A stretch of 64,000 bases of DNA from contig CBDCWQ010000022.1 in assembly GCA_965223435.1 (NCBI GenBank), forward strand, positions 62,001-126,000, read 5' to 3'. Positions 53,682 through 61,855 of the stretch are shown here, piece after piece. Within the stretch, counting starts at the first letter, position 1; every line of letters begins with the position of its first letter. The DNA is from CBDCWQ01 sp965223435. GTDB taxonomy: Bacteria > Myxococcota > Kuafuiibacteriia > Kuafuiibacteriales > Kuafuiibacteriaceae. A program made the translations under genes and the position numbers. A model generated the notes under the pieces. It saw only the letters and a list, made by a program, of their open reading frames with translations. It did no database searches and was not told the origin of the DNA.

Positions 53682-54537
53682 TTCGAACCTCCTGGCCCTA
53701 AGCCAATCTCACGCCGCCATTGTTGCCGGATCATGCCCCCTTATGGACTCTCGTGACCCAACGACGGCGATACTCTCTGTCTCCAGTCTGCGACGTACCG
53801 CCGGGTGCATTCGGTCATCACGCGGCCCGCAGTCCGCTGGCGACGCCAGGAATGCAATGCAAATCCGAGACCAGTCACGCAAGTTGCCATGCGTCTACGC
53901 CTAGTGCATCGGGTGATGCATAAGTGCACCATCTCGGAGACAGCATCTCCTCTTTGTGACACCTAGGCAGTGCAACACCGTGTGCTTCTTTAGGACCTAC
54001 GGTTCAGTCTCCGGACTCGGTCGGTTTTGAGGCCATATATTCGAAAAATTTGGAAACATTCGGCGTTGTCGCCGGCGGCCCGATACCTACGAGTTTCAGG
54101 CCGAAGGGCGTGTGTTCCGCATGTTGTGACGTAGCCCACCAAGGAGTGCACACCAGCCACGATACGCTTGGGTCTCGGGAAGCCCCATATCGCACGGGTC
54201 CCCTAGGGTCTGGCTCTCACAAGGTGGGGTTGCAAACACCATCCACGACACGCCACTCGTTGCCGGTGGACACGGCCCGCCACTCAGTTGACAAACCATA
54301 AACAAGTGTATCGATTCACCCCATTTCGCTGTTGGATTTCCAACCGCGGTGCGCTACACGAAAGCCCGCCTTTTCTGACTTTTTCGGTAACCTGTCAGGA
54401 CGGCAGCTGGTTCTATGCGTTGTCTTTCCTTGATCGCTCAGATACCGTCGTGAGACGAGCAAGGGTGTTATAGGGCGCAAACGAAGGTACGGGACACCAC
54501 CTCAACCGTCGATTTGCTTTAGACCAAGGAGAACTTT
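53682..54537. other. Long divergent intergenic region
   Basis: 856 bp between divergent lipoprotein genes. Contains the palindrome TGCATC-N4-GATGCA (53905-53920) about 225 bp upstream of the toroid lipoprotein. Short open frames here lack start sites and family features. No RNA gene was recognised. Confidence 0.4.
53905..53920. promoter_or_regulatory. Palindrome TGCATC-GGGT-GATGCA
   Basis: Perfect 6-bp arms with a 4-bp spacer; a possible operator for either divergent gene. Evidence is symmetry and location only. Confidence 0.3.
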
Positions 54538-55899
54538 GTGAACCGCGAGAATACCTCATTTTTCAAAACCATTTGGGTTTTGATCTGCTTCCTATTGGCG
54601 AGCGTCACCACTGCGTCGGGGTGCGGAGAATCACCCGAGAACGAAGGCAGTAAGGGCTCCGACCTCCGAGGAAAGCTTCACGGCGAACCCAAGCTTTTGA
54701 ACACCTACGCCCCGGTGAATCTCCAGTTGCTTTTGGGCCTCGCCTCGACTGCACTGGGAGAACCGCTAGACCTTGAGGTCAAGCACGGAGTCGTGGTGTA
54801 CAAAATTGGGTACGAAACCATCGATGCAACGGGAAACCCGACCACCGCTTCAGGCGCCGTAGCCGTCCCCACCGAGAACGGCCAACCCTTAACGACTCCA
54901 CTGCCCGTCATCAGCTACCAACACGGCACGCTCCTCTTAAAGAACGAGGCCCCATCCAGAGGCGTCTCTATTTCGACCTCGGGCGCTTTCGAAGCGTCCG
55001 AAATCCTGGTCGGTATCGCCCTCGCCTCGACAGGTTACATTGCGGTCATGCCAGACTATGTCGGTCTGGGCGATTCTCCCGGACGGCACCCATACGTGCA
55101 TGCCGCGTCCGAGGCTTCCGCCGTCATCGATATGCTGCGGGCAACCCGGGCTCTGGCCAAAGAAAACGGCTTCTCCGAAAGCGGTCAACTTTTCTTGATG
55201 GGCTATTCTCAGGGTGGGCATGCCACGTTGGCGGCGCAGCAAGAGATCGAACGAAATCACGCTGATGAATTTGAGGTCACCGCCTCCGCCGCAGGCGCCG
55301 GGCCCTACGACCTGTCCGGTTCCATGGTAGACGTCATGTTGGCCGAAGAACCCTACCCCCGGCCTTTCTATTTGCCGTACGTTCTCCTCGCGTACAACGA
55401 CACCTACGATATCGGTACCGGACAGACGGGTTTGTTCAAAACCAATGCCCCCACCCCTGAACGGCCCTACTCTGACATCATCCCTGCTCTTTTTGATGGT
55501 AAAAATGACGCCACAACCGTCAACAAGGAGCTTCCGCCCATCCCCATTCAAGTCCTAACCGATGCCTTCGTCCAGGGGGTACGAGACGACGCGAATCATC
55601 CGCTTCGAAGAGCCCTGGCCGAAAATGATCTGTACGACTGGGCGCCCAAAGCACCCATCCGACTCTACCATTGCTCGGGTGATGTAACCGTCTCCGTGTG
55701 CAATTCCGCCCAGGCATTTAAGCAACTGCGAATCAATGGCGGTTCGGTAGAACTCATTGATCCTTTTCGAGTAGACGCTTCAATCGACGATTTTGATGCC
55801 GCATGCAGCGCCGAGACTCCATCGGGCGGTGACCACAGCTCTTGCGCCCTCCCCAGTCTTCTTGGGTCGAAATTGTGGATCGACAGCCTGGTCCAATAG
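54538..55899 (+). CDS. Lipase-like alpha/beta-hydrolase lipoprotein (453 aa)
   Basis: GTG start at 54538 with AAGGAG upstream. N-terminal TIWVLICFLLASVTTASGC is a lipoprotein signal. The rest fits secretory-lipase/alpha-beta hydrolases: PVISYQHGTLL (oxyanion region), YIAVMPDYVGLGDS, nucleophile elbow FLMGYSQGGHATLAA with Ser224, and candidate triad partners Asp382 (YHCSGDVTV) and His433 (GGDHSSC). The triad is in order and looks intact, so an exported esterase or lipase is likely; substrate unknown. Convergent with the next gene. Confidence 0.85.
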   Translation: MNRENTSFFKTIWVLICFLLASVTTASGCGESPENEGSKGSDLRGKLHGEPKLLNTYAPVNLQLLLGLASTALGEPLDLEVKHGVVVYKIGYETIDATGNPTTASGAVAVPTENGQPLTTPLPVISYQHGTLLLKNEAPSRGVSISTSGAFEASEILVGIALASTGYIAVMPDYVGLGDSPGRHPYVHAASEASAVIDMLRATRALAKENGFSESGQLFLMGYSQGGHATLAAQQEIERNHADEFEVTASAAGAGPYDLSGSMVDVMLAEEPYPRPFYLPYVLLAYNDTYDIGTGQTGLFKTNAPTPERPYSDIIPALFDGKNDATTVNKELPPIPIQVLTDAFVQGVRDDANHPLRRALAENDLYDWAPKAPIRLYHCSGDVTVSVCNSAQAFKQLRINGGSVELIDPFRVDASIDDFDAACSAETPSGGDHSSCALPSLLGSKLWIDSLVQ

Positions 55900-55996
55900 A
55901 CCATCTAGGGGGCCAAATGCAACAAAGTCGCTGTCGAAAGCCCTCTTTCGCCCAAAACGTAGCGCAGAGCAGTCCTTCGTCTGGTTTACGGGCAAC

Positions 55997-57994
55997 CTAG
56001 CGAATAGGGGCCGTCATCAAATGTACATCACGCCTTTGGCGTGTGGTTCGAGTACAGTATACCCGCCAGAGCGAGGCGTCCTCGTCCAACAGCGGGAACA
56101 TCGCGCCATTGCAGGGCTTTGGAACCGAATAGACTTCTCGGGCACTGTACTTTGTGGGTTCCGAAACTGGAGCGATCCGCAGATAGCTTCTTAGACTGTC
56201 CCAACTGCGCCCCTCACGGGTGACGAAGATCATGCGGCCGCCAGAAAGAACAACCGGAGACCCGTGAAACGTAAGCTTCTCCTGAGCGAGAACAGGCCTT
56301 GCCCGATTGACTGGCCTAACTTGCGTAAACTCAGGCCCTACAGCCAGCGCAATATCTCTCTGTCCGAAGCCGTCTGTGTTGTACCAAATATGCCAGGCAT
56401 CCCCAGTCCACAAGACACCAGCCGGCAGTACCTCATCCCCACCACGATCTTCCGTGTTCTTTATCGCAACGCCCTTTTCCTCAAAGACGATACCGTCTCT
56501 CGAAGTTGCGATATGCACATCGTTCTTGATGGAATCCGAGCTAACGGCCGATTTTGCCGCATAGAACATGTAAAAAACGCCATCGCGAAACTGGACGACG
56601 GGCGTACTTGCCCCCTCTTCTTCAGGGTTCAAGTCATGGCGTCGAGATTTGTAGGTCATGATGGGGTTCCTTCGATTCTTCTTAAAGTGAACCCCATCAC
56701 AGCTGGTAGCGACACCGATGGCTCGCTTTGCCGGACCACCATCGCGACGCTCATGGGCTGCACCCGCGTAGTACATAAAATAAGTAGGACCTGAACACTC
56801 GTCGCGCAACACCCGCGCTTGAACAATGCTGTGCACGCCAAACCCATCCGGTCCAAACGCGTCCCACTCACCTTGATTGCCCTGAGTAAGCACCACGCCG
56901 TGCGAAACCCATTCTCTGGATTCAGGAAACACGGTCGCACTGCTGACTGAATGCGCTTCGCTGGTTTCTCCGCGGTCGCTGCCTTCTTCCCGTTCATTCG
57001 AGTCTTCTCGGTCACTCGACTCTTCTCGCCCACTGGACTCTTCTCGGTCACTCGACTCTTCTCGCCCACTGGACTCTTCTCGGTCACTGGACTCTTCTAC
57101 ATCACCGGACTCTTCTCGGTCACTCGACTCTTCTCGGTCATTCGAGTCTTCCTGGTCATTCGATTCATCCGGGTCGCTCGATTCTTCCGGGTCACTCGAT
57201 TCATCCGGGTCGCTCGATTCATCCGGGTCGCTCGATTCTTCCGGGTCGCTCGATTCTTCCGGGTCACTCGATTCTTCCGGGCCATTCGGATCTTCTCGAT
57301 CACTCGAGTCTTCCTGGTCATTCGAGTCTTCCTGGTCATTCGAGTCTTCTCGGTCACCCGACTCTTCCCGGTCATTGGAGTCTTCCCGGTTACTCGAGTC
57401 TTCCCGGTCGCTCGGTTCTTTCTGTTCTTCGGCTATTTCATCCTCGCCCTGCTTGACCTGGCCGACAAAAACAAAACGCACATGCCGTGTTTGGTCGTTG
57501 CCGTTTACCCAAGCTCGGCTTGCGCGACCCTCGACCACCTGGTCATCCCCAAGAACCGCTTTCACGCTCAGGGATCGAGGCATGGGGTCAATGTCGTTCC
57601 ATCCGAGGCTGGTCGCACTCTGGCGTGGGCGAAGTCCGCCACCGGAGAATGCAAGTGTAACCTCTTGGGACTTCTTCTTGTCGTTGTTGCCACCCAGCCT
57701 TGGAGTGACATCAAACTGTCTTGTTGAACGAAATACGTCAAAGCGGGCTCCTGAATCCACAGTAAGGACAAGCTGCTTCAGCTTCGAAGAGGAAGACAGA
57801 TTTCGAATTTTGAGCAAAAAGCCGCTCCATTTGTCCGTGGTCTGTAAGGTAACCGATAGCTTCGACGCGTGTGTCCCCAAGCTTGAGATATATGTTCTTT
57901 CATCTGAATCTCCGCCACACGAGGCCTGAACCCCAGCAGTGAGCGCGATAAGTATTCCTGTCAGCCCAATCTGGCCATAAACAATTGTTCGCAT
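55997..57994 (-). CDS. Exported protein: beta domain, acidic repeat linker, GH43-like propeller (665 aa)
   Basis: ATG 57994 follows AAGGCGAAG and begins MRTIVYGQIGLTGILIALTA, then ASCGG, a signal and probable lipoprotein site. Residues 30-165 look beta-rich (SVTLQTTDKWSGFLLKIRN). Residues about 190-345 are a highly acidic run of roughly 26 hexapeptides of type S-[SN]-D-x-E-[ED]. The C-terminal 320 residues show blade repeats typical of five-bladed GH43/GH32-like propellers: TYFMYYAGAAHE, IGVATSCDGVHF, FYMFYAAKSAV, HIATSRDGIVFEEKG, WHIWYNTDGFG. Whether catalytic acids are present cannot be settled by eye. The spacer may lift the propeller off the cell surface. Confidence 0.8.
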   Translation of the reverse strand: MRTIVYGQIGLTGILIALTAGVQASCGGDSDERTYISSLGTHASKLSVTLQTTDKWSGFLLKIRNLSSSSKLKQLVLTVDSGARFDVFRSTRQFDVTPRLGGNNDKKKSQEVTLAFSGGGLRPRQSATSLGWNDIDPMPRSLSVKAVLGDDQVVEGRASRAWVNGNDQTRHVRFVFVGQVKQGEDEIAEEQKEPSDREDSSNREDSNDREESGDREDSNDQEDSNDQEDSSDREDPNGPEESSDPEESSDPEESSDPDESSDPDESSDPEESSDPDESNDQEDSNDREESSDREESGDVEESSDREESSGREESSDREESSGREESSDREDSNEREEGSDRGETSEAHSVSSATVFPESREWVSHGVVLTQGNQGEWDAFGPDGFGVHSIVQARVLRDECSGPTYFMYYAGAAHERRDGGPAKRAIGVATSCDGVHFKKNRRNPIMTYKSRRHDLNPEEEGASTPVVQFRDGVFYMFYAAKSAVSSDSIKNDVHIATSRDGIVFEEKGVAIKNTEDRGGDEVLPAGVLWTGDAWHIWYNTDGFGQRDIALAVGPEFTQVRPVNRARPVLAQEKLTFHGSPVVLSGGRMIFVTREGRSWDSLRSYLRIAPVSEPTKYSAREVYSVPKPCNGAMFPLLDEDASLWRVYCTRTTRQRRDVHLMTAPIR
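56957..57420 (-). repeat. 18-bp tandem repeats encoding acidic hexapeptides
   Basis: About 26 diverged 18-bp units in frame in the preceding gene, encoding Ser/Asn-Asp-x-Glu-Glu/Asp hexapeptides. Adjacent sub-blocks (PEESSD, REESSG) are nearly identical, indicating recent local expansion. Confidence 0.85.
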
Positions 57995-58879
57995 CAATCT
58001 TCGCCTTTCGTACTCGAAATACCGAGCGCGGTCTGTGCCACACGGCGCTGCGGGAAGAACGAAGAGAGCTCCCAAGCGACCTGAAGCTGTCAATCTCAGC
58101 GACAGAGTAAATAGGCCCCAAAAACAATTCGGCCAATCGGTCATCTGTCCATTGGGAGAACCGAAAGGGACTTCACCATAAATTTGCAACGAGGACCCGA
58201 TAACGCCGCAAGATCGCTATGGAGCCATCATGCAACATTTTGGGCCACCGGACCCCCGCTTTATCATTTCGGGCCACGCGGTCGATTCGCAACCGTCACC
58301 AGCTTTACAGTTTGAGCGCAAAGTTTAGATGCTCTCGGACACAAAGCGAAAAGCATTGGTTTATCAGATTGTACCGTTAGAGCACGAAGTCTTGGTACTC
58401 TTAGACCAGTGAATGTACAGGTCGTTGTGTATTCCTTCATAAACACATACCGCTGTCTTTGTTGCTGTCACCTGGAAAAGAAACGAAGCTCGGGCAAAAA
58501 AGATCGGAGCAACGGAACGAAGCGGTAAGGGGTCATACCTTCGTAGGAAAAAGGGGTTGGCGCAGGAGATTCAAAACAGGCCAGGGGAAAAAACACAAAG
58601 TGTCATCGATGGGACCCCCAATGAATCATAGCATGGCTCCAAGATCGGAGCCGGTGCGGGAAGGGCCTCGCAACACGTCTGGAACCGGTCTCAAAATCGG
58701 TTTCTTTTCTTGATGAAAAGCCTCATGAAATCGCGCACGCGCACCCGCACGTGAAATCGTGCACGCGTGAGGCCCGAGGGCATCGATCTATTTTCCCCGA
58801 CGTGATACCTGCGTAAGTCGCACAGATCGTGGGGAAGGCGTTTTGTCACACGATGCAAAGACTGAAAGGAAATAGGGCG
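57995..58879. other. Divergent intergenic region with IS-like and operator-like repeats
   Basis: About 885 bp with no supported gene. It includes two related motifs CATTTTGGGCCACCGG (58236-58251) and CATTTCGGGCCACGCGG (58265-58281) resembling IS-end repeats, and a separate repeat pair at 58720-58773. The open frame at 58459-58713 is basic and low-complexity with no family match. Confidence 0.4.
58720..58773. promoter_or_regulatory. Direct repeat pair within a hairpin
   Basis: TGAAATCGCGCACGCG (58726-58741) recurs as TGAAATCGTGCACGCG (58752-58767), one mismatch and 26-bp period. The pair is enclosed by GCCTCATG (58720-58727) and CGTGAGGC (58766-58773), which can pair with one G-U. It lies 107 bp upstream of the propeller lipoprotein gene, so an operator is possible. 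Confidence 0.4.
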
Positions 58880-60565
58880 ATGTTGAAACCCGCATTCTTA
58901 GCAATACTGGTCACAAGCTGCGCAGATATGGGTCCCGAAAATGTCGGCGTAAGGCACTCGGCGCTCGCTACGCCTCAGGACCTCACCGGACAGGTGTTGG
59001 CCGACTCTCCTGCATGTACCCAAAACGAATTGGCAAGCACGCTGCCGCGCGCGTGCGCCGCAGGCGTCCGCACAACCCCTATTCAAGCCGAAACCCTTGA
59101 GGGCGGTGAGCCGGCACAAGTCGAGGTTGGTCGAGTCTACGGGGTTCGACTGAAAGCGATCGGCCAAGAGAACGTCGGGACGATCGCGTTTTCACCACCC
59201 TCCACGGACCAATATGTTGTCTATCTCGGTACCCCAAACATACCATTTCACGCAGAAGACACCGCCCCCACTTGCTCGAGGTACCTTTCCGAGGACCGAG
59301 TCAAGGCAATATCCGGCGGCACATGCGAGGCATTTCGCGGAGCCTACGTGCTTCCAACGGTAGACGCCGGAACCGAAGTGCGTATTCGGCTGGGTCCGAT
59401 CCAACCCCAAATGTGGGTCCGAGTCCTGGTGATGCCCCGAAACTCGGTCACCCATTGGGCGCAGGGAGGTAGATCCCCAAGGAAAAGCGCATTCAACCCT
59501 CATGAAACGATCCTAACGGCAGATTCCGTGGCAGATCTGCAAGTCCTATGGTCGGCAGAAACCGGGAACTTTCGCGACCAGGTGACCGGTTTGATACAGC
59601 AAGGTGACCGTCTTTTTGTAAACGCGTTTGATATGGTGGCATTTGATCGCCACACAGGCACAGAACTCTGGAGGGGAGATCCCTTTGGCGTAACCGGAAC
59701 CCCCGCGTACGCGGGCAAAAGAGTGTACGCCAAAGGCGAGAACTCTTTCGCCGGCGTACTTGCATCCACCGGTCGCCAGACGCTCCGTGGAGGAGCACCA
59801 GAAATGGACTTCTTTGTATCCAATCCGCTGACAGCCTCGTTGTCTGGAACGACTGCTCTTTATTTCATGGCCCAGCTCCCCCATGAGCAACCCGAGGAGC
59901 TCGCTTTCCTATGTGGAAACACCGTCAGACGCCGCCTATTCTGCATCGATTTGCCGTTTTCAGAAGTGAACGATGTTGCCGGAGCCAACGAAACGGTCTT
60001 CGTATCCGGAGGCGGACTGGCACTCGCTTTGGACGGGGAAACCGGTCTGGAGAAATGGCGAAGCGCTGTCGACACCTGGGATCCGATTCGCAACGGATTC
60101 GGACCTGCCGTACTCAAGGGCAAAGTGTTCGTCCCAAATAACCACGGCGTGTCTGCGCTGAACGAACATACGGGAGAGGTTCTCTGGACAAAAACCACCA
60201 AAGGAGACATCGCCGGAAGGATTGCGGTGACTTTCAACTACGTCTACCTGGCAACACATGCGCCAGAGGGCGGCATGGTTCTCGAGGCGCTTAACGTGAC
60301 CGATGGAGAACAAGCCTTTGCGGTCCCCGTCGGACAAGGCAAGCTCACCGGAGACCTCAGCATTGCTGCCGACGTGGTGTACCTAGGTCAAGACGACGGC
60401 CGTCTTTACGCAGTCCAGGCGTTAACGGGGTCCGTCCTGCACGTTGTTGAGCTCGGAGGCACCCATGTATCCACGGCCGCAATCGCCATGGGACGGGTCT
60501 ATATCGCCACCGACGGCACCGTGTTCTCTTTGGGGCTCCTTGACAGGGGCGAAGAGTCACTCTAA
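58880..60565 (+). CDS. PQQ-type beta-propeller lipoprotein (561 aa)
   Basis: ATG 58880 follows AAGGAAATAGGGCG; upstream ATG and GTG codons in frame do not precede a signal. MLKPAFLAILVTSC is a short lipoprotein signal. Residues 30-210 form a beta domain with paired cysteines. The C-terminal 350 residues carry PQQ/WD-like blade motifs: MVAFDRHTGTELWRGDPF, LALDGETGLEKWRSAV, VSALNEHTGEVLWTK, LYAVQALTGSVLHVVEL. Such propellers serve as scaffolds or enzyme domains outside the cytoplasm; no cofactor assignment is justified. Confidence 0.85.
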   Translation: MLKPAFLAILVTSCADMGPENVGVRHSALATPQDLTGQVLADSPACTQNELASTLPRACAAGVRTTPIQAETLEGGEPAQVEVGRVYGVRLKAIGQENVGTIAFSPPSTDQYVVYLGTPNIPFHAEDTAPTCSRYLSEDRVKAISGGTCEAFRGAYVLPTVDAGTEVRIRLGPIQPQMWVRVLVMPRNSVTHWAQGGRSPRKSAFNPHETILTADSVADLQVLWSAETGNFRDQVTGLIQQGDRLFVNAFDMVAFDRHTGTELWRGDPFGVTGTPAYAGKRVYAKGENSFAGVLASTGRQTLRGGAPEMDFFVSNPLTASLSGTTALYFMAQLPHEQPEELAFLCGNTVRRRLFCIDLPFSEVNDVAGANETVFVSGGGLALALDGETGLEKWRSAVDTWDPIRNGFGPAVLKGKVFVPNNHGVSALNEHTGEVLWTKTTKGDIAGRIAVTFNYVYLATHAPEGGMVLEALNVTDGEQAFAVPVGQGKLTGDLSIAADVVYLGQDDGRLYAVQALTGSVLHVVELGGTHVSTAAIAMGRVYIATDGTVFSLGLLDRGEESL

Positions 60566-60964
60566 AAAATGTCCAAGGGTTCCTGGCTAGAGGGCACAAA
60601 ACGGTAACGCGCCATGCAAGCGAAAGGCGAGCAATGGGCGCGATGAGTCGCTGACCCGCAAGGCCGCATGGCGATGGCCCTTTGCCTGAAGTGTTAGATC
60701 GCTCACAAACGCGCAATCACACGGGTGGCTCGGCCTTTTGAACACGCTGAATGAGGTACGCCCCCTCCTGCCCCAAATCGGGAGTCCTGGAGCCTAATTG
60801 GGTGAGTCGATCGCACCCCGACCCCACACCGTCGCGTTCGTTCGAGGCCAAAAACCAAACCTTTTCGCGGGGAACTTCTCGTCAACATACATGGCATACG
60901 CGTTGCTCTTTTGACGACAATCTGAATGGCGTGTTCGGCCAAGCAGGTGAGGAGGAAGTTTTCA
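60566..60964. other. Gap before the inverted-repeat element
   Basis: Nearly 400 bp with no gene, RNA or terminator that I can support. It leads into a short leader ORF with a good ribosome binding site at 60965. Confidence 0.4.
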
Positions 60965-61150
60965 ATGAAACGGAATAGACACAATCGGTCCGACATTCCT
61001 GTCGGCAACAACAAAACTGGGCTTCATCAGTCCAACCCAACTCGCGTAGGCGAGCTCTCGCTCCTCAAGGATGCGAAACGCACCGCTCATAACCTCATTT
61101 TCCTGGACCTGGACCTGGACCTGGACCTGGACCTGGACCTGGACGCATGA
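60965..61150 (+). CDS. Leader ORF ending in (Leu-Asp)n, coupled to four-helix gene
   Basis: ATG 60965 is preceded by GAGGAGGAAG. The 61-residue product starts MKRNRHNRSDIPVGNNKTG, crosses the left inverted repeat and so ends in seven Leu-Asp pairs. Its TGA (61148-61150) overlaps the four-helix-bundle ATG at 61147 (ATGA), a geometry of translational coupling; that downstream gene has no ribosome binding site of its own. No family recognised. It may be a leader, or the overlap may be fortuitous. Confidence 0.4.
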   Translation: MKRNRHNRSDIPVGNNKTGLHQSNPTRVGELSLLKDAKRTAHNLIFLDLDLDLDLDLDLDA

Positions 61151-61555
61151 ACTACCGAAATCTCGAAGTCTACCGGTTGGCCATCGCCTTCCTGCCTCTC
61201 GCATCGCAGCTCACGGATCGATTTCCCCCCGGCTACGCAAGTTTTGCGGACCAAATCCGGCGAGCGTCGTTGTCTGTCCCGCTCAATATCGCGGAAGGCT
61301 CTGGAAAGACCAGGCCAACGGACCAAAAACGCTTCTACGCAATCGCCAGAGGCTCCGCTATGGAGTGTGGAGCAATTGTCGACGCCTGTTTTGCTCCTGG
61401 CTTTATCGACAAAGCATCGGTTCGGGAGGCTGTTAAGATACTCGACCCGATCGTTCGCATTCTCTCCAAGATGTGCCTTCCCCCTCGAACCCGCCGGTAG
61501 GAATCCAGGTCCAGGTCCAGGTCCAGGTCCAGGTCCAGGAAAATGAGGTTATGAG
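61086..61555. mobile_element. 470-bp element: four-helix-bundle gene between hexamer-rich inverted repeats
   Basis: The left arm is CTCATAACCTCATTTT (61086-61101) followed by seven CCTGGA units (61102-61143). The right arm is six TCCAGG units (61504-61539) followed by AAAATGAGGTTATGAG (61540-61555). The 16-bp outer parts are exact reverse complements and the hexamer arrays are complementary, so 52 bp pair perfectly. Only the four-helix gene lies between. No target-site duplication is visible. As RNA this would fold into a long hairpin with the gene in the loop. Confidence 0.65.
61147..61500 (+). CDS. Four-helix-bundle protein (S23/IVS/bAvd-like, 117 aa)
   Basis: The sequence fits the four-helix-bundle family found as 23S rRNA intervening-sequence proteins and related to Avd of diversity-generating retroelements: LEVYRLAIAFLPLASQLTDR, FADQIRRASLSVPLNIAEGS (hallmark R-R-A-x-x-S-x-x-x-N-I-A-E-G), FYAIARGSAMECGAIVDAC. 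Length 117 aa is normal. Members bind nucleic acid through a basic surface, as far as known. It begins directly after the left inverted repeat and its stop codon is 3 bp from the right repeat, so gene and repeats form one unit. No reverse transcriptase or rRNA is nearby. Confidence 0.9.
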   Translation: MNYRNLEVYRLAIAFLPLASQLTDRFPPGYASFADQIRRASLSVPLNIAEGSGKTRPTDQKRFYAIARGSAMECGAIVDACFAPGFIDKASVREAVKILDPIVRILSKMCLPPRTRR

Positions 61556-61556
61556 A

Positions 61557-61850
61557 TGCGCTCTAGACTTGTCTCCTGGCGCTTTTGTAGAGACAGATTT
61601 TTTCCCTACTGGCATCCCACCCAACAGGAAAATCGATTTCAATGCGGTCGGTGGTTTTGATTTCGTATTCGTAGAGAAGTTCTCTTCCGACGCTGCCGAG
61701 GTCTACATTGACGACGTCGTCGTCGACGCCTATGACCCCGAAGGGGCTCCGACCAAGACTGCTGGGGGCGTGTCTATGAAGACGCGGAAGACCGCACAAC
61801 AGATGGCTGGCGCATCCACGATGACAAATCACGCGGACCGGCTGCCATAA
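61557..61850 (+). pseudogene. Out-of-frame 5' portion of the three-repeat gene
   Basis: Directly after the inverted-repeat element one frame reads ALDLSPGAFVETDFFPTG, FNAVGGFDFVFVEKF and VYIDDVVVDAYDPEG, the end of a beta-sandwich module like those that follow. The frame then becomes nonsense, while the expected VYEDAEDRTTDGWRIHDD appears in another frame. Adding one G to the GGGGG tract at 61764-61768 would join them. Either a real frameshift, a switchable tract or a sequence error. Confidence 0.55.
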
Positions 61851-61855
61851 CCAAC

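Noticed and set aside
56951..57727. Plus-strand 258-codon frame with Val-Thr-Arg-Leu-Phe repeats
   Set aside because: Mirror image of the acidic hexapeptide repeats; 18-bp periodicity keeps the reverse strand open.
61086..61555. Diversity-generating retroelement accessory locus
   Set aside because: The four-helix protein is Avd-like, but no reverse transcriptase, template repeat or variable repeat is present nearby.
61086..61555. 23S rRNA intervening sequence
   Set aside because: Flanking sequence is not rRNA-like and neighbours are exported-protein genes.
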